DNA of 56,003 bases from assembly GCA_023150455.1 (NCBI GenBank), contig JAKLKW010000007.1, positions 1 through 56,003 of the forward strand, read 5' to 3'. Below the pieces are notes generated by a model. That model did no database searches. It was not told where the DNA came from and saw only the letters and a program-made list of their open reading frames with translations. Position 1 is the stretch's first letter. Each line of letters starts with the position of its first letter. Both the position numbers and the translations under genes were made by a program. This DNA is from Alphaproteobacteria bacterium. GTDB lineage: Bacteria; Pseudomonadota; Alphaproteobacteria; JAEULC01. Of this stretch, positions 42,431 to 50,527 are shown in pieces.

Positions 42431-43255
42431 TCAGTCGAGCCTGATTCGCAGGTTCTCGCGCGCGACGAAGGCGCCCGGCCACATGGCGCGGGCCTCGGTC
42501 TCGACCTGGCTCATGAAGCGGTCGTCGTGCTCGGGGTCGTGATGGAAGATGGCGAGCGACCGCGCGCCGGCGGCGCGGCACAGCCTGACGCCTTCCTGCC
42601 AGGTCGAATGTCCCCAGCCGACCCGGCTGGGGAACTCGGCGTCGGTATAGGTGGAATCGTAGATCACCAGGTCGGCGCCGGCGATCAGGGACAGGACGCG
42701 CTCGTCCGGCTTGCCCGGCAGGTGCTCCGTGTCGGTGATCAGGCAGACCGAGCGGCCGGCGTGCTCGACGCGGTAGCCGGTCGCGCCGTCGGGATGGTTG
42801 AGCGGCGCGGTGCGGATCTTGATGCTGGGCGCCAGCGGGAACGTGTCGCCGGCCGAGAAATCCTCGAAATCCATCTTGGACCGCATCGCTTCCAGCGGCA
42901 CGGGGAAGAACGGGCGCGACATCTGCCCGCCCATGACCTGCCGCAGGCCCCCATGCGGCAGCGAGGCCCCGGCCATCAGCCGGAAGCTGCGGTCCTTGTG
43001 GAAGGCCGGCGAGAAGAACGGGAAGCCGTTGATGTGGTCCCAGTGCGTGTGGGTCAAAAGGATCGTCGCATCGGCGACATTTTTCCGCAAAAGCCAGTGA
43101 CCCAGGTTGCGGATGCCGGTGCCGGCGTCGAAGATGATCGTGCGCCCGTCGGCCGATACCTCGATGCAGGTGGTGTTGCCGCCGAATGCGACGTGGTTGA
43201 CGGTGGGACAGGCGATGCTGCCGCGCACGCCCCAGAACTTGACCTTGAAGCTCAT
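42431..43255 (-). CDS. MBL-fold metallohydrolase
   Basis: The 274-residue protein has the metallo-beta-lactamase fold. GVRGSIACP and GGNTTCIEV lie at the N-terminus, the metal motif HTHWDH at about 69-74 (LLTHTHWDHINGFPFF), a further His in LNHPDG, the acidic LITDTEH, and HHDPEHDD near the end. It looks closest to the group that includes RNase Z-like and cyclic phosphodiesterase-like hydrolases. A cyclic-nucleotide phosphodiesterase role would fit the neighbouring cyclic-nucleotide-binding fusion, but this is speculation. It lies 18 bases after the acetolactate-synthase-type gene. Confidence 0.88.
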   Translation of the reverse strand: MSFKVKFWGVRGSIACPTVNHVAFGGNTTCIEVSADGRTIIFDAGTGIRNLGHWLLRKNVADATILLTHTHWDHINGFPFFSPAFHKDRSFRLMAGASLPHGGLRQVMGGQMSRPFFPVPLEAMRSKMDFEDFSAGDTFPLAPSIKIRTAPLNHPDGATGYRVEHAGRSVCLITDTEHLPGKPDERVLSLIAGADLVIYDSTYTDAEFPSRVGWGHSTWQEGVRLCRAAGARSLAIFHHDPEHDDRFMSQVETEARAMWPGAFVARENLRIRLD

Positions 43256-43273
43256 CAGCTTGCCACGCGCGCT

Positions 43274-44932
43274 CTAGATCGGGACCGCCAGGTTGCCCAG
43301 GCGCTTGGTGAGCTTCATGTTCTCTCCATAGTCGACCGGCACCGCGATGATGGCCGGCCCTGATTGACGAAAGGCTTCCTCGATCGCAGGCTTGAGCTCG
43401 GCGACCGAGCCCACGCGCCTGCCCCAGCAGCCGAAAGCCTTGGCCAACTGCACGAAATCAGGGTTGGTGAAGGCGAGTTCCGAGTGTTTGCCGTCGAACG
43501 CGTTCTGCTGCTTCCACTTGATCAGGCCGTATTCTCCATCGTCCCAGACCATCACCACGATGTTGAGCTTCAGCCTGACCGCGGTCTCCAGGTCCTGCAC
43601 GTTCATCAGGAACCCGGCATCGCCGCAGATCGCCAGGACCTTGCGGCCGGGGAAGGCGATCTTGGCGCCCATGGCGCCGGGCAGCGCGAAGCCCATCGAG
43701 CAGAACCCGTTGGAGATCAGGCACGTGTTCGGCTCCTCGCACTGATAATAGCGTGAAATCCACATCTTGTGCGCGCCGACGTCGGACAGGACGATATCCT
43801 CCGGCCCGAGCGACTGGCGCACGTCCCAAAGGATGCGCTGCGGCTTGACCGGGAAGCCGGTGTCGTCCTTCTCCGCCGCGAACTCGTCGAGCATGGCCTG
43901 CCGGAGCTTGGCCCGGCCGGTGATGTCGAACAGCGGCAGGCGCTCGCCGCACCGTTCGTTCAGGGCCTCGTTGATCTGCCACAGCGCGTCGGCGACGTCG
44001 CCGACCACGTCGACCGCGACCGGGTAGTGCTCGTCGATCTCGGCCGGCGTGAAGTCGACATGGACGATCTTCTTGCCGGGATGGCGGTTCCACAAGGACG
44101 GGGAGTACTCGACCAGGTCGTAGCCGACGGCGACGATCACGTCGCACTCGTCGATCGCCAGGTTGACGTAGTCGCGCGCCTGCAGCCCGATCGTGAACAG
44201 GCAGTGCGGATCGCTCATGGCGACCGCGCCCTTGCCCATGAAGGTGTTGGCGACGCCGATGCCGGTCTTGCGCGCGAAGCGGCGCAGCTGCTTGGCGGCG
44301 CGCTTGCGCACCGCGCCGTTGCCGCCGATGACGATCGGGTTGCGCGCCTTGACGATCACGTCGACCGCCTCGGCCACCGCCTTGTGGTCGGCGGCCGGCC
44401 GGCGCGTGCGGGCCACGGCCATCGGCTTGCCGTCGAGCTTCTCCTCGGCCAGGTCCTCGGGCAGCTCGATCAGCACCGCTCCCGGCTTCTCGGCCTCGGC
44501 CAGCTTGAAGGCCTTGCGCACGATCTCGGGGATGTTGCGCGGATGATAGACCGACTGCGCCCACTTGGTGACGGGCCGGAACATCCCCACCACGTCCATC
44601 GCCTGATGGCTCTCCTTGTGCATGCGGCGGGTATCGGCCTGGCCGGTGATGCACACCAGCGGGGCGCGGTCCATGTTGGCGTCGGCCACGCCGGTGATCA
44701 GGTTGGTCGCCCCGGGCCCCAGCGTCGCCAAGCACACGCCCGCCTTGCCGGTCAGCCGGCCATAGGCGTCGGCGATGAAGGCGGCGGCCTGCTCGTGGCG
44801 GCAGAGGACGAACTTGATCTTGCTATCGAGGAGCGAAATCATCAGATCGGCGTTCTCTTCGCCCGGCAGGCCGAAGATGTGGGTCACCCCCTCCGCCTCC
44901 AGGCAGCGAACGAACAGATCGGACGCCTTCAT
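43274..44932 (-). CDS. Acetolactate synthase-type thiamine diphosphate enzyme, large subunit
   Basis: The 552-residue protein has all three ThDP-enzyme domains. The N-terminal Pyr domain has the catalytic Glu in FGLPGEENADL and ATLGPGATNLITGVADA, the middle domain has PIVIGGNGAVRK, and the C-terminal PP domain has GDAGFLMNVQDLETAVR with the cofactor motif. The HVDFTPAEIDEHY segment recalls catabolic AlsS-type enzymes. It would condense two pyruvates to acetolactate in the cytosol. No small regulatory subunit gene follows, which favours a catabolic or other specialised role over isoleucine-valine synthesis. GGGGGA precedes the ATG. Other ThDP decarboxylase activities cannot be excluded. Confidence 0.87.
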   Translation of the reverse strand: MKASDLFVRCLEAEGVTHIFGLPGEENADLMISLLDSKIKFVLCRHEQAAAFIADAYGRLTGKAGVCLATLGPGATNLITGVADANMDRAPLVCITGQADTRRMHKESHQAMDVVGMFRPVTKWAQSVYHPRNIPEIVRKAFKLAEAEKPGAVLIELPEDLAEEKLDGKPMAVARTRRPAADHKAVAEAVDVIVKARNPIVIGGNGAVRKRAAKQLRRFARKTGIGVANTFMGKGAVAMSDPHCLFTIGLQARDYVNLAIDECDVIVAVGYDLVEYSPSLWNRHPGKKIVHVDFTPAEIDEHYPVAVDVVGDVADALWQINEALNERCGERLPLFDITGRAKLRQAMLDEFAAEKDDTGFPVKPQRILWDVRQSLGPEDIVLSDVGAHKMWISRYYQCEEPNTCLISNGFCSMGFALPGAMGAKIAFPGRKVLAICGDAGFLMNVQDLETAVRLKLNIVVMVWDDGEYGLIKWKQQNAFDGKHSELAFTNPDFVQLAKAFGCWGRRVGSVAELKPAIEEAFRQSGPAIIAVPVDYGENMKLTKRLGNLAVPI

Positions 44933-45038
44933 TATCGTCCCCCTTCCCCGTCCCCCCGGGGCGGGCCAGTATCCTTGGCCGCCGCGGCCAGCGTCAACCA
45001 AAGCCGCGGATTTTCGTCCTTTTTGGAAGGCATGCCCT

Positions 45039-45548
45039 ATGACGCCCATCACACCCGCCCCCGATCTCCCGACGGACCTGGCCGACCGCGTGCGGCGGCT
45101 GGAGCGGGCCAACCGCCGCCTGGCCCGGATCGCGGGCGCCTCGGCCCTCCTTTTCACACTGGTGTTCTTGGGGGGCGGCGGCTCGATCGGCCTGGTGCGC
45201 GCCGCCGGGGAAGAGGTCGTGACCCAGCGCCTGACGCTGACCGATCCGGCCGGCGGCACGCGCGCCATCCTGTCCGTCGTGCCGGGACTCGGGCCGTCGC
45301 TGGTGATCTACGGCGAGAACGGCAAGGCCGGCGCGGCGCTGGCCTTTCCGCCGGAGGGTCCCAACCTGGTGATGTACGACAGCAGCGGCCAGCTGCGCCT
45401 GCGCCTGGCCACGATCGAGGCGGCCGGCCCCAGCCTTGTGCTGAACGATTCGAAGCGCAAGCCACGGCTGCAGGTCTCGCTCGCCGGCGACGTGCCGAAC
45501 GTCACCCTGCTCAACGACCAGGGCAAGCCGACCTGGCGCACGCCCTAG
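45039..45548 (+). CDS. Membrane-anchored beta-repeat protein of unknown function
   Basis: The 169-residue protein has a basic coiled N-terminus (DRVRRLERANRRLARIAG), one membrane helix (ASALLFTLVFLGGGGSIGLV) and an outer part built of about five similar beta units of 18-22 residues. Examples are VTQRLTLTDPAGGTRAILSV, PSLVIYGENGKAGAALAFPP, PNLVMYDSSGQLRLRLATI and PSLVLNDSKRKPRLQVSLA. Each unit has the pattern of a strand, a D/N-G turn and a strand, which suggests a small beta-solenoid or propeller fragment. GGAAGG before the ATG supports the start. It is divergent from the acetolactate-synthase-type gene. I cannot assign a function. Confidence 0.75.
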   Translation: MTPITPAPDLPTDLADRVRRLERANRRLARIAGASALLFTLVFLGGGGSIGLVRAAGEEVVTQRLTLTDPAGGTRAILSVVPGLGPSLVIYGENGKAGAALAFPPEGPNLVMYDSSGQLRLRLATIEAAGPSLVLNDSKRKPRLQVSLAGDVPNVTLLNDQGKPTWRTP

Positions 45549-45582
45549 CCGGATTTCATCGAGCACCGCCGAATCGGCCGCC

Positions 45583-46917
45583 ATGGCCGCGTCCGGACCC
45601 CGGCTCGGCCGGTCGGTCGAGCTGACCATCGACTCGCTGGGCGCGCGCGGCGACGGCATCGCCCGGCTGGGCGCCGCCACGGTCTTCGTGCCGTTCACCG
45701 TGCCGGGCGAGCGCGTGCGCGCGCTGATCGAGGCCAAGCGCGGCGACGGCTACGCCGCCGTCGTGGAGGAATGGATCGCGCGGGACGCGGCACGGCCGGC
45801 GCCTGCCTGCCCCGCCTTCGGCGCTTGCGGCGGCTGCGCCTGGCAGCACCTGCCGGCGCCGGTCTACGCGGCGGTGAAGCGCGACCTGCTGATCGCCGCC
45901 CTGCACCGCCAGAAGCTGCGGCCGGGCGATGCGTTCGCGGTGGAGGCGACCCGCATCTCGCCGGCGGCGGCGCGGCGGCGGGTACGCTTCGCGGGCTTGC
46001 GCAGCCGCGCCGGCGTCCGCCTGGGCCTGCACCCGCGCGCCGGTCACGACGTGCTGGACCTGGCGCAATGTCCGGTGGCGGCACCAGGCATCGCCGCCCT
46101 GCTCGATCCCTGCCGCCGCGTCGCCGCGACGCTCGACGCGCTGCAGCCCGGCCGCAAGCCGGCGGCGTTCCAGGTCGCGGTCACCCTGGCCGACGGCGGT
46201 GCCGACGTGACCTGGACCTTGCCGCAGACGCCCGGCTTGGCCGATCGCGAGCGCCTCGCGCGGTTTGCCGCCGAGCAGGACCTGGCGCGCGTCAGCTGGC
46301 GCGCGCGGGCAGCCGACGAGGACCGGCCGGGCGCGGCCGAGCCGGTCACGCAGCGCCGCCCGCCGGTCATTGCGTTCGGGCCGGCTTCGGTGGAGCTGCC
46401 GCCCGACGCGTTCCTGCAGGCGACACGCGAAGGCGAGGCCGCCATCCGCGACGCCGTGCTGGCGGCCGTCGCCGCCGCGCCGCGCGGGCCGGCGGCCGAC
46501 CTGTTCGCCGGCTGCGGCACGCTTGCCCTGCCGCTCGCCGCCGAACGCGCGGTGCACGCGGTCGACGGCGATGCCGCGGCGATCGCCGCGCTCGACGCCG
46601 CCGCGCGCCGGACGCAGCGCATCCGCCTGACGACCGAGCGGCGCGATCTCGCCCTGCGGCCGCTCACCGCCGGCGAGCTCGGCCGCTTCGTCGCGGCCGT
46701 GTTCGATCCGCCGCGCGCCGGCGCCATGGCCCAGGCGCGCGAGCTCGCCCGCTCGAAGGTCGCGACGGTCGTCGCGGTCAGCTGCGACCCGGCGAGCCTC
46801 GCGCGCGACCTGCGCCTGCTGGTCGACGGCGGCTATGCGATCGAGCGCGTCGTGCCGATCGACCAGTTCCTGTGGTCGCCGCGGGTCGAGGCCGTGGCGG
46901 TGCTGCGCCGGCGCTGA
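45583..46917 (+). CDS. Class I SAM-dependent RNA m5U methyltransferase (TrmA/RlmD family)
   Basis: The 444-residue protein has an N-terminal TRAM domain (VELTIDSLGARGDGIAR). Fe-S cysteines C76, C82 and C85 follow (CPAFGACGGCAW), with a fourth in DLAQCP, then the AdoMet site DLFAGCGTLALPL, FDPPRAGA and the catalytic region VVAVSCDPASLARDL. It would methylate a uridine in 23S rRNA or tRNA in the cytosol. Which site cannot be told from sequence. It follows the beta-repeat protein by 34 bases on the same strand and converges with the cytochrome c gene. Confidence 0.9.
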   Translation: MAASGPRLGRSVELTIDSLGARGDGIARLGAATVFVPFTVPGERVRALIEAKRGDGYAAVVEEWIARDAARPAPACPAFGACGGCAWQHLPAPVYAAVKRDLLIAALHRQKLRPGDAFAVEATRISPAAARRRVRFAGLRSRAGVRLGLHPRAGHDVLDLAQCPVAAPGIAALLDPCRRVAATLDALQPGRKPAAFQVAVTLADGGADVTWTLPQTPGLADRERLARFAAEQDLARVSWRARAADEDRPGAAEPVTQRRPPVIAFGPASVELPPDAFLQATREGEAAIRDAVLAAVAAAPRGPAADLFAGCGTLALPLAAERAVHAVDGDAAAIAALDAAARRTQRIRLTTERRDLALRPLTAGELGRFVAAVFDPPRAGAMAQARELARSKVATVVAVSCDPASLARDLRLLVDGGYAIERVVPIDQFLWSPRVEAVAVLRRR

Positions 46918-46933
46918 GGCGGCCGGCGTCCGC

Positions 46934-47485
46934 TCATCTGGCCGCGCGCGCGCTGACGGCGGCCTGACGCGCGCGGATCTCCGGCGGCCAGGACGACTTG
47001 ATGAAGGCGAGCACGGCCCAGATCTCCGCGTCGCTCAACACGGCTTCATAGGCCGGCATGTCGGTCCGGTAGCCGGGCGGCACATAGGGCGCGAGGCCGT
47101 GCTTGGTGATCTCGAACAGCTGCCGGTCGGCGTGATGCCAGGTATGGCCGCTGGCGTCGTGCGGCGGCGCCGGCAGCTTGCCGTCGGGCTTGCGCTGCTG
47201 CCAGTCCGGCTGGCCCTGCAGCCGCTCGCCGTGGCACGAGGCGCAGTGCGCCGCGTAGATGCTCCGGCCGAGCGCGACCTGCCGCGCGTCGGCCGGGTCG
47301 GCCCGCCCGGCGGCAGGCCGCAGCCGGTCGTAGAGGACGGCCGCGCCGCCCGTGAGCACGGCGACGGCCAGAAGCAGGGCCAAGACGGGTTTGGTCCGCA
47401 CGCGACGCCAGCGATCAGTGGTCGACCGGAGCTCCGGATCGCCGACAGGCTTGCCGGGTTCCCGCGCTGGAACGTCAAGCGGCAA
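46934..47485 (-). CDS. Membrane-anchored class I cytochrome c
   Basis: The protein has one heme motif, CASCH (C81-C84-H85), in the sequence GRSIYAAHCASCHGERLQG, and a likely Met ligand M143 in YRTDMPAYEAVLSDAEIW, the usual class I monoheme pattern. A membrane anchor lies at about 33-52 (PVLALLLAVAVLTGGAAVLY). It would be held on the periplasmic side of the inner membrane. The start is uncertain: this TTG start has no clear ribosome-binding site, and a GTG at 47401 just before the anchor is equally possible. It is probably a small electron carrier, perhaps for the nearby redox island, but no partner is shown. Confidence 0.82.
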   Translation of the reverse strand: MPLDVPAREPGKPVGDPELRSTTDRWRRVRTKPVLALLLAVAVLTGGAAVLYDRLRPAAGRADPADARQVALGRSIYAAHCASCHGERLQGQPDWQQRKPDGKLPAPPHDASGHTWHHADRQLFEITKHGLAPYVPPGYRTDMPAYEAVLSDAEIWAVLAFIKSSWPPEIRARQAAVSARAAR

Positions 47486-47555
47486 AGAAACGGGCGGCGC
47501 CTCGGGCGGCCGTTGATCCTGCCGAGCTTGACGAAGGGCGCCGGTCCCAAATGGA

Positions 47556-47579
47556 GGGCGCGCGGATCGGCGCGCGCCC
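47556..47579 (-). terminator. GC hairpin after the FAH-family gene
   Basis: GGGCGCGC (47556-47563) and GCGCGCCC (47572-47579) form an 8-bp stem with an 8-base loop, about 30 bases after the stop of the minus-strand FAH-family gene. No T-run is present. Confidence 0.45.
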
Positions 47580-47608
47580 AGGCGCCAGCCTCCGATCGGA
47601 AGTCCGGA

Positions 47609-48466
47609 TCAGCGGTTGCCGGGCGCGGCGCAGACCTGGCGCTGCTCGCCCATGCCGTCGATGCCGAGCGTGACCACGTCGCCGGGCTTGAGGAAGATCG
47701 GCGTCGGCTTCTTGCCCAGGCCGACGCCCGGCGGCGTGCCGGTGATGATCACGTCGCCCGGCTCCAGCGTCACGAAGTCGCTGATGTAGCTGACCAGGTG
47801 CGCGACGTCGAAGATCATCGTCTTCGTGCTGCCGCTCTGCATGCGCTGGCCGTTGACGTCGCAGTACATGTTGAGCGCCTGCGGGTCCTTGACCTCGTCG
47901 GCGGTCAGCACGTAGGGGCCGAGCGGCGCGAAGCCGTCGCACATCTTGCCCTTGGTCCACTGGCTGCCGCCGCGGTCGATCTGGAAGGCGCGCTCGGACA
48001 CGTCGTTGCAGATCGTGTAGCCGGCGACGTGCTTGAGCGCCTTGTCCTTCGATACGTAGCGCGCGCGCCGGCCGATCACGACCGCGAGCTCGACCTCCCA
48101 GTCCATCTTGCTCCAGCCGCGCGGGAAGACGACCTTGTCGTTCGGCCCGGCATAGGTGTTGGGCGTCTTGACGAACAGCACCGGCTCGTCCGGGATCTTC
48201 ACGCCGGCCTCGGCCGCGTGGTCGGCGTAGTTCAGGCCGACGGCGATCAGCTTGCCGATCGGGCTGACCGGGGCGCCGAGCCGCGGCTTGCCGCGCACCT
48301 TCGGCAGCTTCTCGACCTTGACCTTCTTGAGCTTCGCCAGCCCGCCGGGCGACAGGGTGTCTCCGTTGATGTCCTTGATGACCCTCGACAGGTCGCGGAT
48401 CGCGCCGCTGGAATCCAGCAGCCCGGGCTTCTCGCGGCCCTTCGGGCCGAAGCGCAGCAGTTTCAT
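47609..48466 (-). CDS. Fumarylacetoacetate hydrolase (FAH) family enzyme
   Basis: The 285-residue protein has an N-terminal cap and the FAH catalytic fold: IAVGLNYADHAAEAG, EPVLFVKTPNTYAGP, WEVELAVVIGRRARYV with metal-binding acidic residues, GYTICNDVSERAFQ and VIITGTPPGVGLG. Family members cleave or isomerise 2-keto acids or beta-diketones in aromatic, tyrosine or sugar-acid breakdown. The ATG has a strong GAGGAGGGG before it. No pathway genes lie next to it, so the substrate is open. It is divergent from the CysN-CysC fusion gene. Confidence 0.92.
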   Translation of the reverse strand: MKLLRFGPKGREKPGLLDSSGAIRDLSRVIKDINGDTLSPGGLAKLKKVKVEKLPKVRGKPRLGAPVSPIGKLIAVGLNYADHAAEAGVKIPDEPVLFVKTPNTYAGPNDKVVFPRGWSKMDWEVELAVVIGRRARYVSKDKALKHVAGYTICNDVSERAFQIDRGGSQWTKGKMCDGFAPLGPYVLTADEVKDPQALNMYCDVNGQRMQSGSTKTMIFDVAHLVSYISDFVTLEPGDVIITGTPPGVGLGKKPTPIFLKPGDVVTLGIDGMGEQRQVCAAPGNR

Positions 48467-48636
48467 TTCCCCTCCTCAGGGTAGGAATGCCTCGATAGGA
48501 CCAGCAGGACAGGGGGCGGACATTACCGTTGCCGTCAGCCTTCCGGCAAGCGTGGCGCCGCTTTGCTTGTGACGCCGCGCCCGATCGACTATACCCGGCG
48601 CGCGCAACGGCGCCCTCCGAGCCCCTTCAGGACGAA

Positions 48637-50517
48637 ATGACCTCTTCCCCCGATATCGCGGAGCGTCAGCTCGCCGTCGTCGTGGTCGGCCATGTCGATC
48701 ACGGCAAGTCGACGCTGGTCGGGCGGCTGTTCAACGACACCGGCATGCTGCCGGAGGGCCGCGCCGAGGCGATCCGCGCCATGTGCGAGCGGCGCGGCAT
48801 GCCGTTCGAATGGGCGTTTTTGATGGACGCGTTCAAGGCCGAGCGCGACCAGGGCATCACCATCGACACGTCGCAGATCTGGTTCAAGACGGCCAAGCGC
48901 GACTACGTGCTGATCGACGCGCCCGGCCATCGCGAGTTCCTGCGCAACATGATCACCGGCGCGTCGGCCGCCGACGCCGCCATCCTGTTGATCGACGCGG
49001 CCCAGGGCGTCCGCCAGCAGTCGCGCCACCACGGCTATCTCCTGCATCTGCTCGGCGTCGAGCAGGTGGCGGTGATCGTCAACAAGATGGACATGGTCGA
49101 CTGCGCCGAGAAGCGCTTCGCCGAGATCCGCGACGCGTACCGCGACTACCTGGCGGCGCTCGGTGTCCGCCCGGCCGCGTTCATCCCGGTGGTCGCACGC
49201 GACGGCGACAACCTCGTCGAGCGCTCGGCCCGCATGGGCTGGTACGACGGCCCGACCGTGGTCGAGGCGCTCGACGCGTTCCAGGCGACGCGCCCGGCCG
49301 CCGACCTGCCGCTGCGCCTGCCGTTGCAGGACATCTACAAGTTCGACGAGCGCCGCATCCTGGTCGGCCGGATCGAGAGCGGACGGCTGCATGTCGGCGA
49401 CCGCCTGCTGTTCTCGCCCAGCAACAAGACGGCGCGCGTCGCCTCGATCGAGGCGTGGAACGCCCGGCAGCCGCCGCGCGAGGCCGGCGCCGGCGAATCG
49501 GTCGGCATCACGCTCGACGAGCAGATCTTCGTCGAGCGCGGCGAGATCGCGAGCCACGAGGACCACCCGCCGATCGAGACCACGGTGTTCCGTGCGCGGC
49601 TGTTCTGGATGGCGCGCGAGCCGCTCAAGGCGGGGGCCGAAGCGACCGTCCGCATCAACACGCGCGAGTTCAAGGCCGCGGTGCAGGCGATCGAGCGCGT
49701 GGTCGACACCGAGACGCTGGAGGAGGCGGCGGCGGAAGCGGTGCCGCGCGACGGCGTGGCCGACGTGATCGTGCGCGCGCGCGGCCTGGTGGCGCTGGAC
49801 GAATACCGCATGCTGAAGCGCACCGGGCGCCTGGTGATCAGCGACCGCGGCGGCATCGCCGGCGGGGGCCTCGTCCGCATGGAGGGCTATCCCGACCAGC
49901 GCCGGCTGGTGACGCCGCGCTCGACCAACCTGACCGGCGTCGAGCACCGCATCGGCCGCGCCATGCGCGCCGCGCGCAACGGCCATGCCGGCGGCGTGCT
50001 GTGGCTGACGGGCTTGAGCGGCTCGGGCAAGTCAACGCTCGCCATGGAGGTCGAGCAGCGCCTGTTCCAGATGGGCTACCAGGTCTACGTGCTGGACGGC
50101 GACAACGTGCGCGGGGGCCTGAGCGCCAATCTCGGCTTCGCGCCCGAGGACCGCGCCGAGAACGTGCGCCGGGTCGGCGAGGTGGCGGCGCTGTTCGCCG
50201 ACGCGGGGGTCGTGACGATCAGCGCCTTCATCTCGCCCTACCGCGCCGACCGCGACCGCGCGCGCCAGGCGGCGCGCGACACCTCGTTCCACGAGATCTA
50301 CATCAAGGCCGACCTCGCCACCTGCGAGCGGCGCGACCCCAAGGGTCTCTACCGCAAGGCCCGCGCCGGCCAGATCGCGGATTTCACCGGCATCTCCGCG
50401 CCCTACGAGGAGCCGGACAAGCCCGAGCTCGTGGTCGACACGTCCAACGCATCGGTCGACGAGAGCGCGCGCGCCATCGTCGACTACGTGGTGAAGCACT
50501 TCGCGCTCAAAGGGTGA
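48637..50517 (+). CDS. CysN-type GTPase fused to APS kinase (CysC), without neighbouring CysD
   Basis: The 626-residue protein has an EF-Tu-like GTPase part with [14 protein letters not shown] and NKMD, beta-barrel domains at about 220-430, and a C-terminal APS kinase with the P-loop [19 protein letters not shown] and [12 protein letters not shown]. The fusion type is known as NodQ or CysNC and serves sulfate activation to PAPS. The G2/switch segment reads [21 protein letters not shown] in place of the VD.LQAEREQGITIDVAYR of standard CysN, so it belongs to a divergent branch. No cysD gene, normally its direct upstream partner, is present in the window. The start at 48637 follows CAGGAC and drops an upstream in-frame ATG. 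Confidence 0.9.
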   Translation: MTSSPDIAERQLAVVVVGHVDHGKSTLVGRLFNDTGMLPEGRAEAIRAMCERRGMPFEWAFLMDAFKAERDQGITIDTSQIWFKTAKRDYVLIDAPGHREFLRNMITGASAADAAILLIDAAQGVRQQSRHHGYLLHLLGVEQVAVIVNKMDMVDCAEKRFAEIRDAYRDYLAALGVRPAAFIPVVARDGDNLVERSARMGWYDGPTVVEALDAFQATRPAADLPLRLPLQDIYKFDERRILVGRIESGRLHVGDRLLFSPSNKTARVASIEAWNARQPPREAGAGESVGITLDEQIFVERGEIASHEDHPPIETTVFRARLFWMAREPLKAGAEATVRINTREFKAAVQAIERVVDTETLEEAAAEAVPRDGVADVIVRARGLVALDEYRMLKRTGRLVISDRGGIAGGGLVRMEGYPDQRRLVTPRSTNLTGVEHRIGRAMRAARNGHAGGVLWLTGLSGSGKSTLAMEVEQRLFQMGYQVYVLDGDNVRGGLSANLGFAPEDRAENVRRVGEVAALFADAGVVTISAFISPYRADRDRARQAARDTSFHEIYIKADLATCERRDPKGLYRKARAGQIADFTGISAPYEEPDKPELVVDTSNASVDESARAIVDYVVKHFALKG

Positions 50518-50527
50518 GCGAGGCGCC

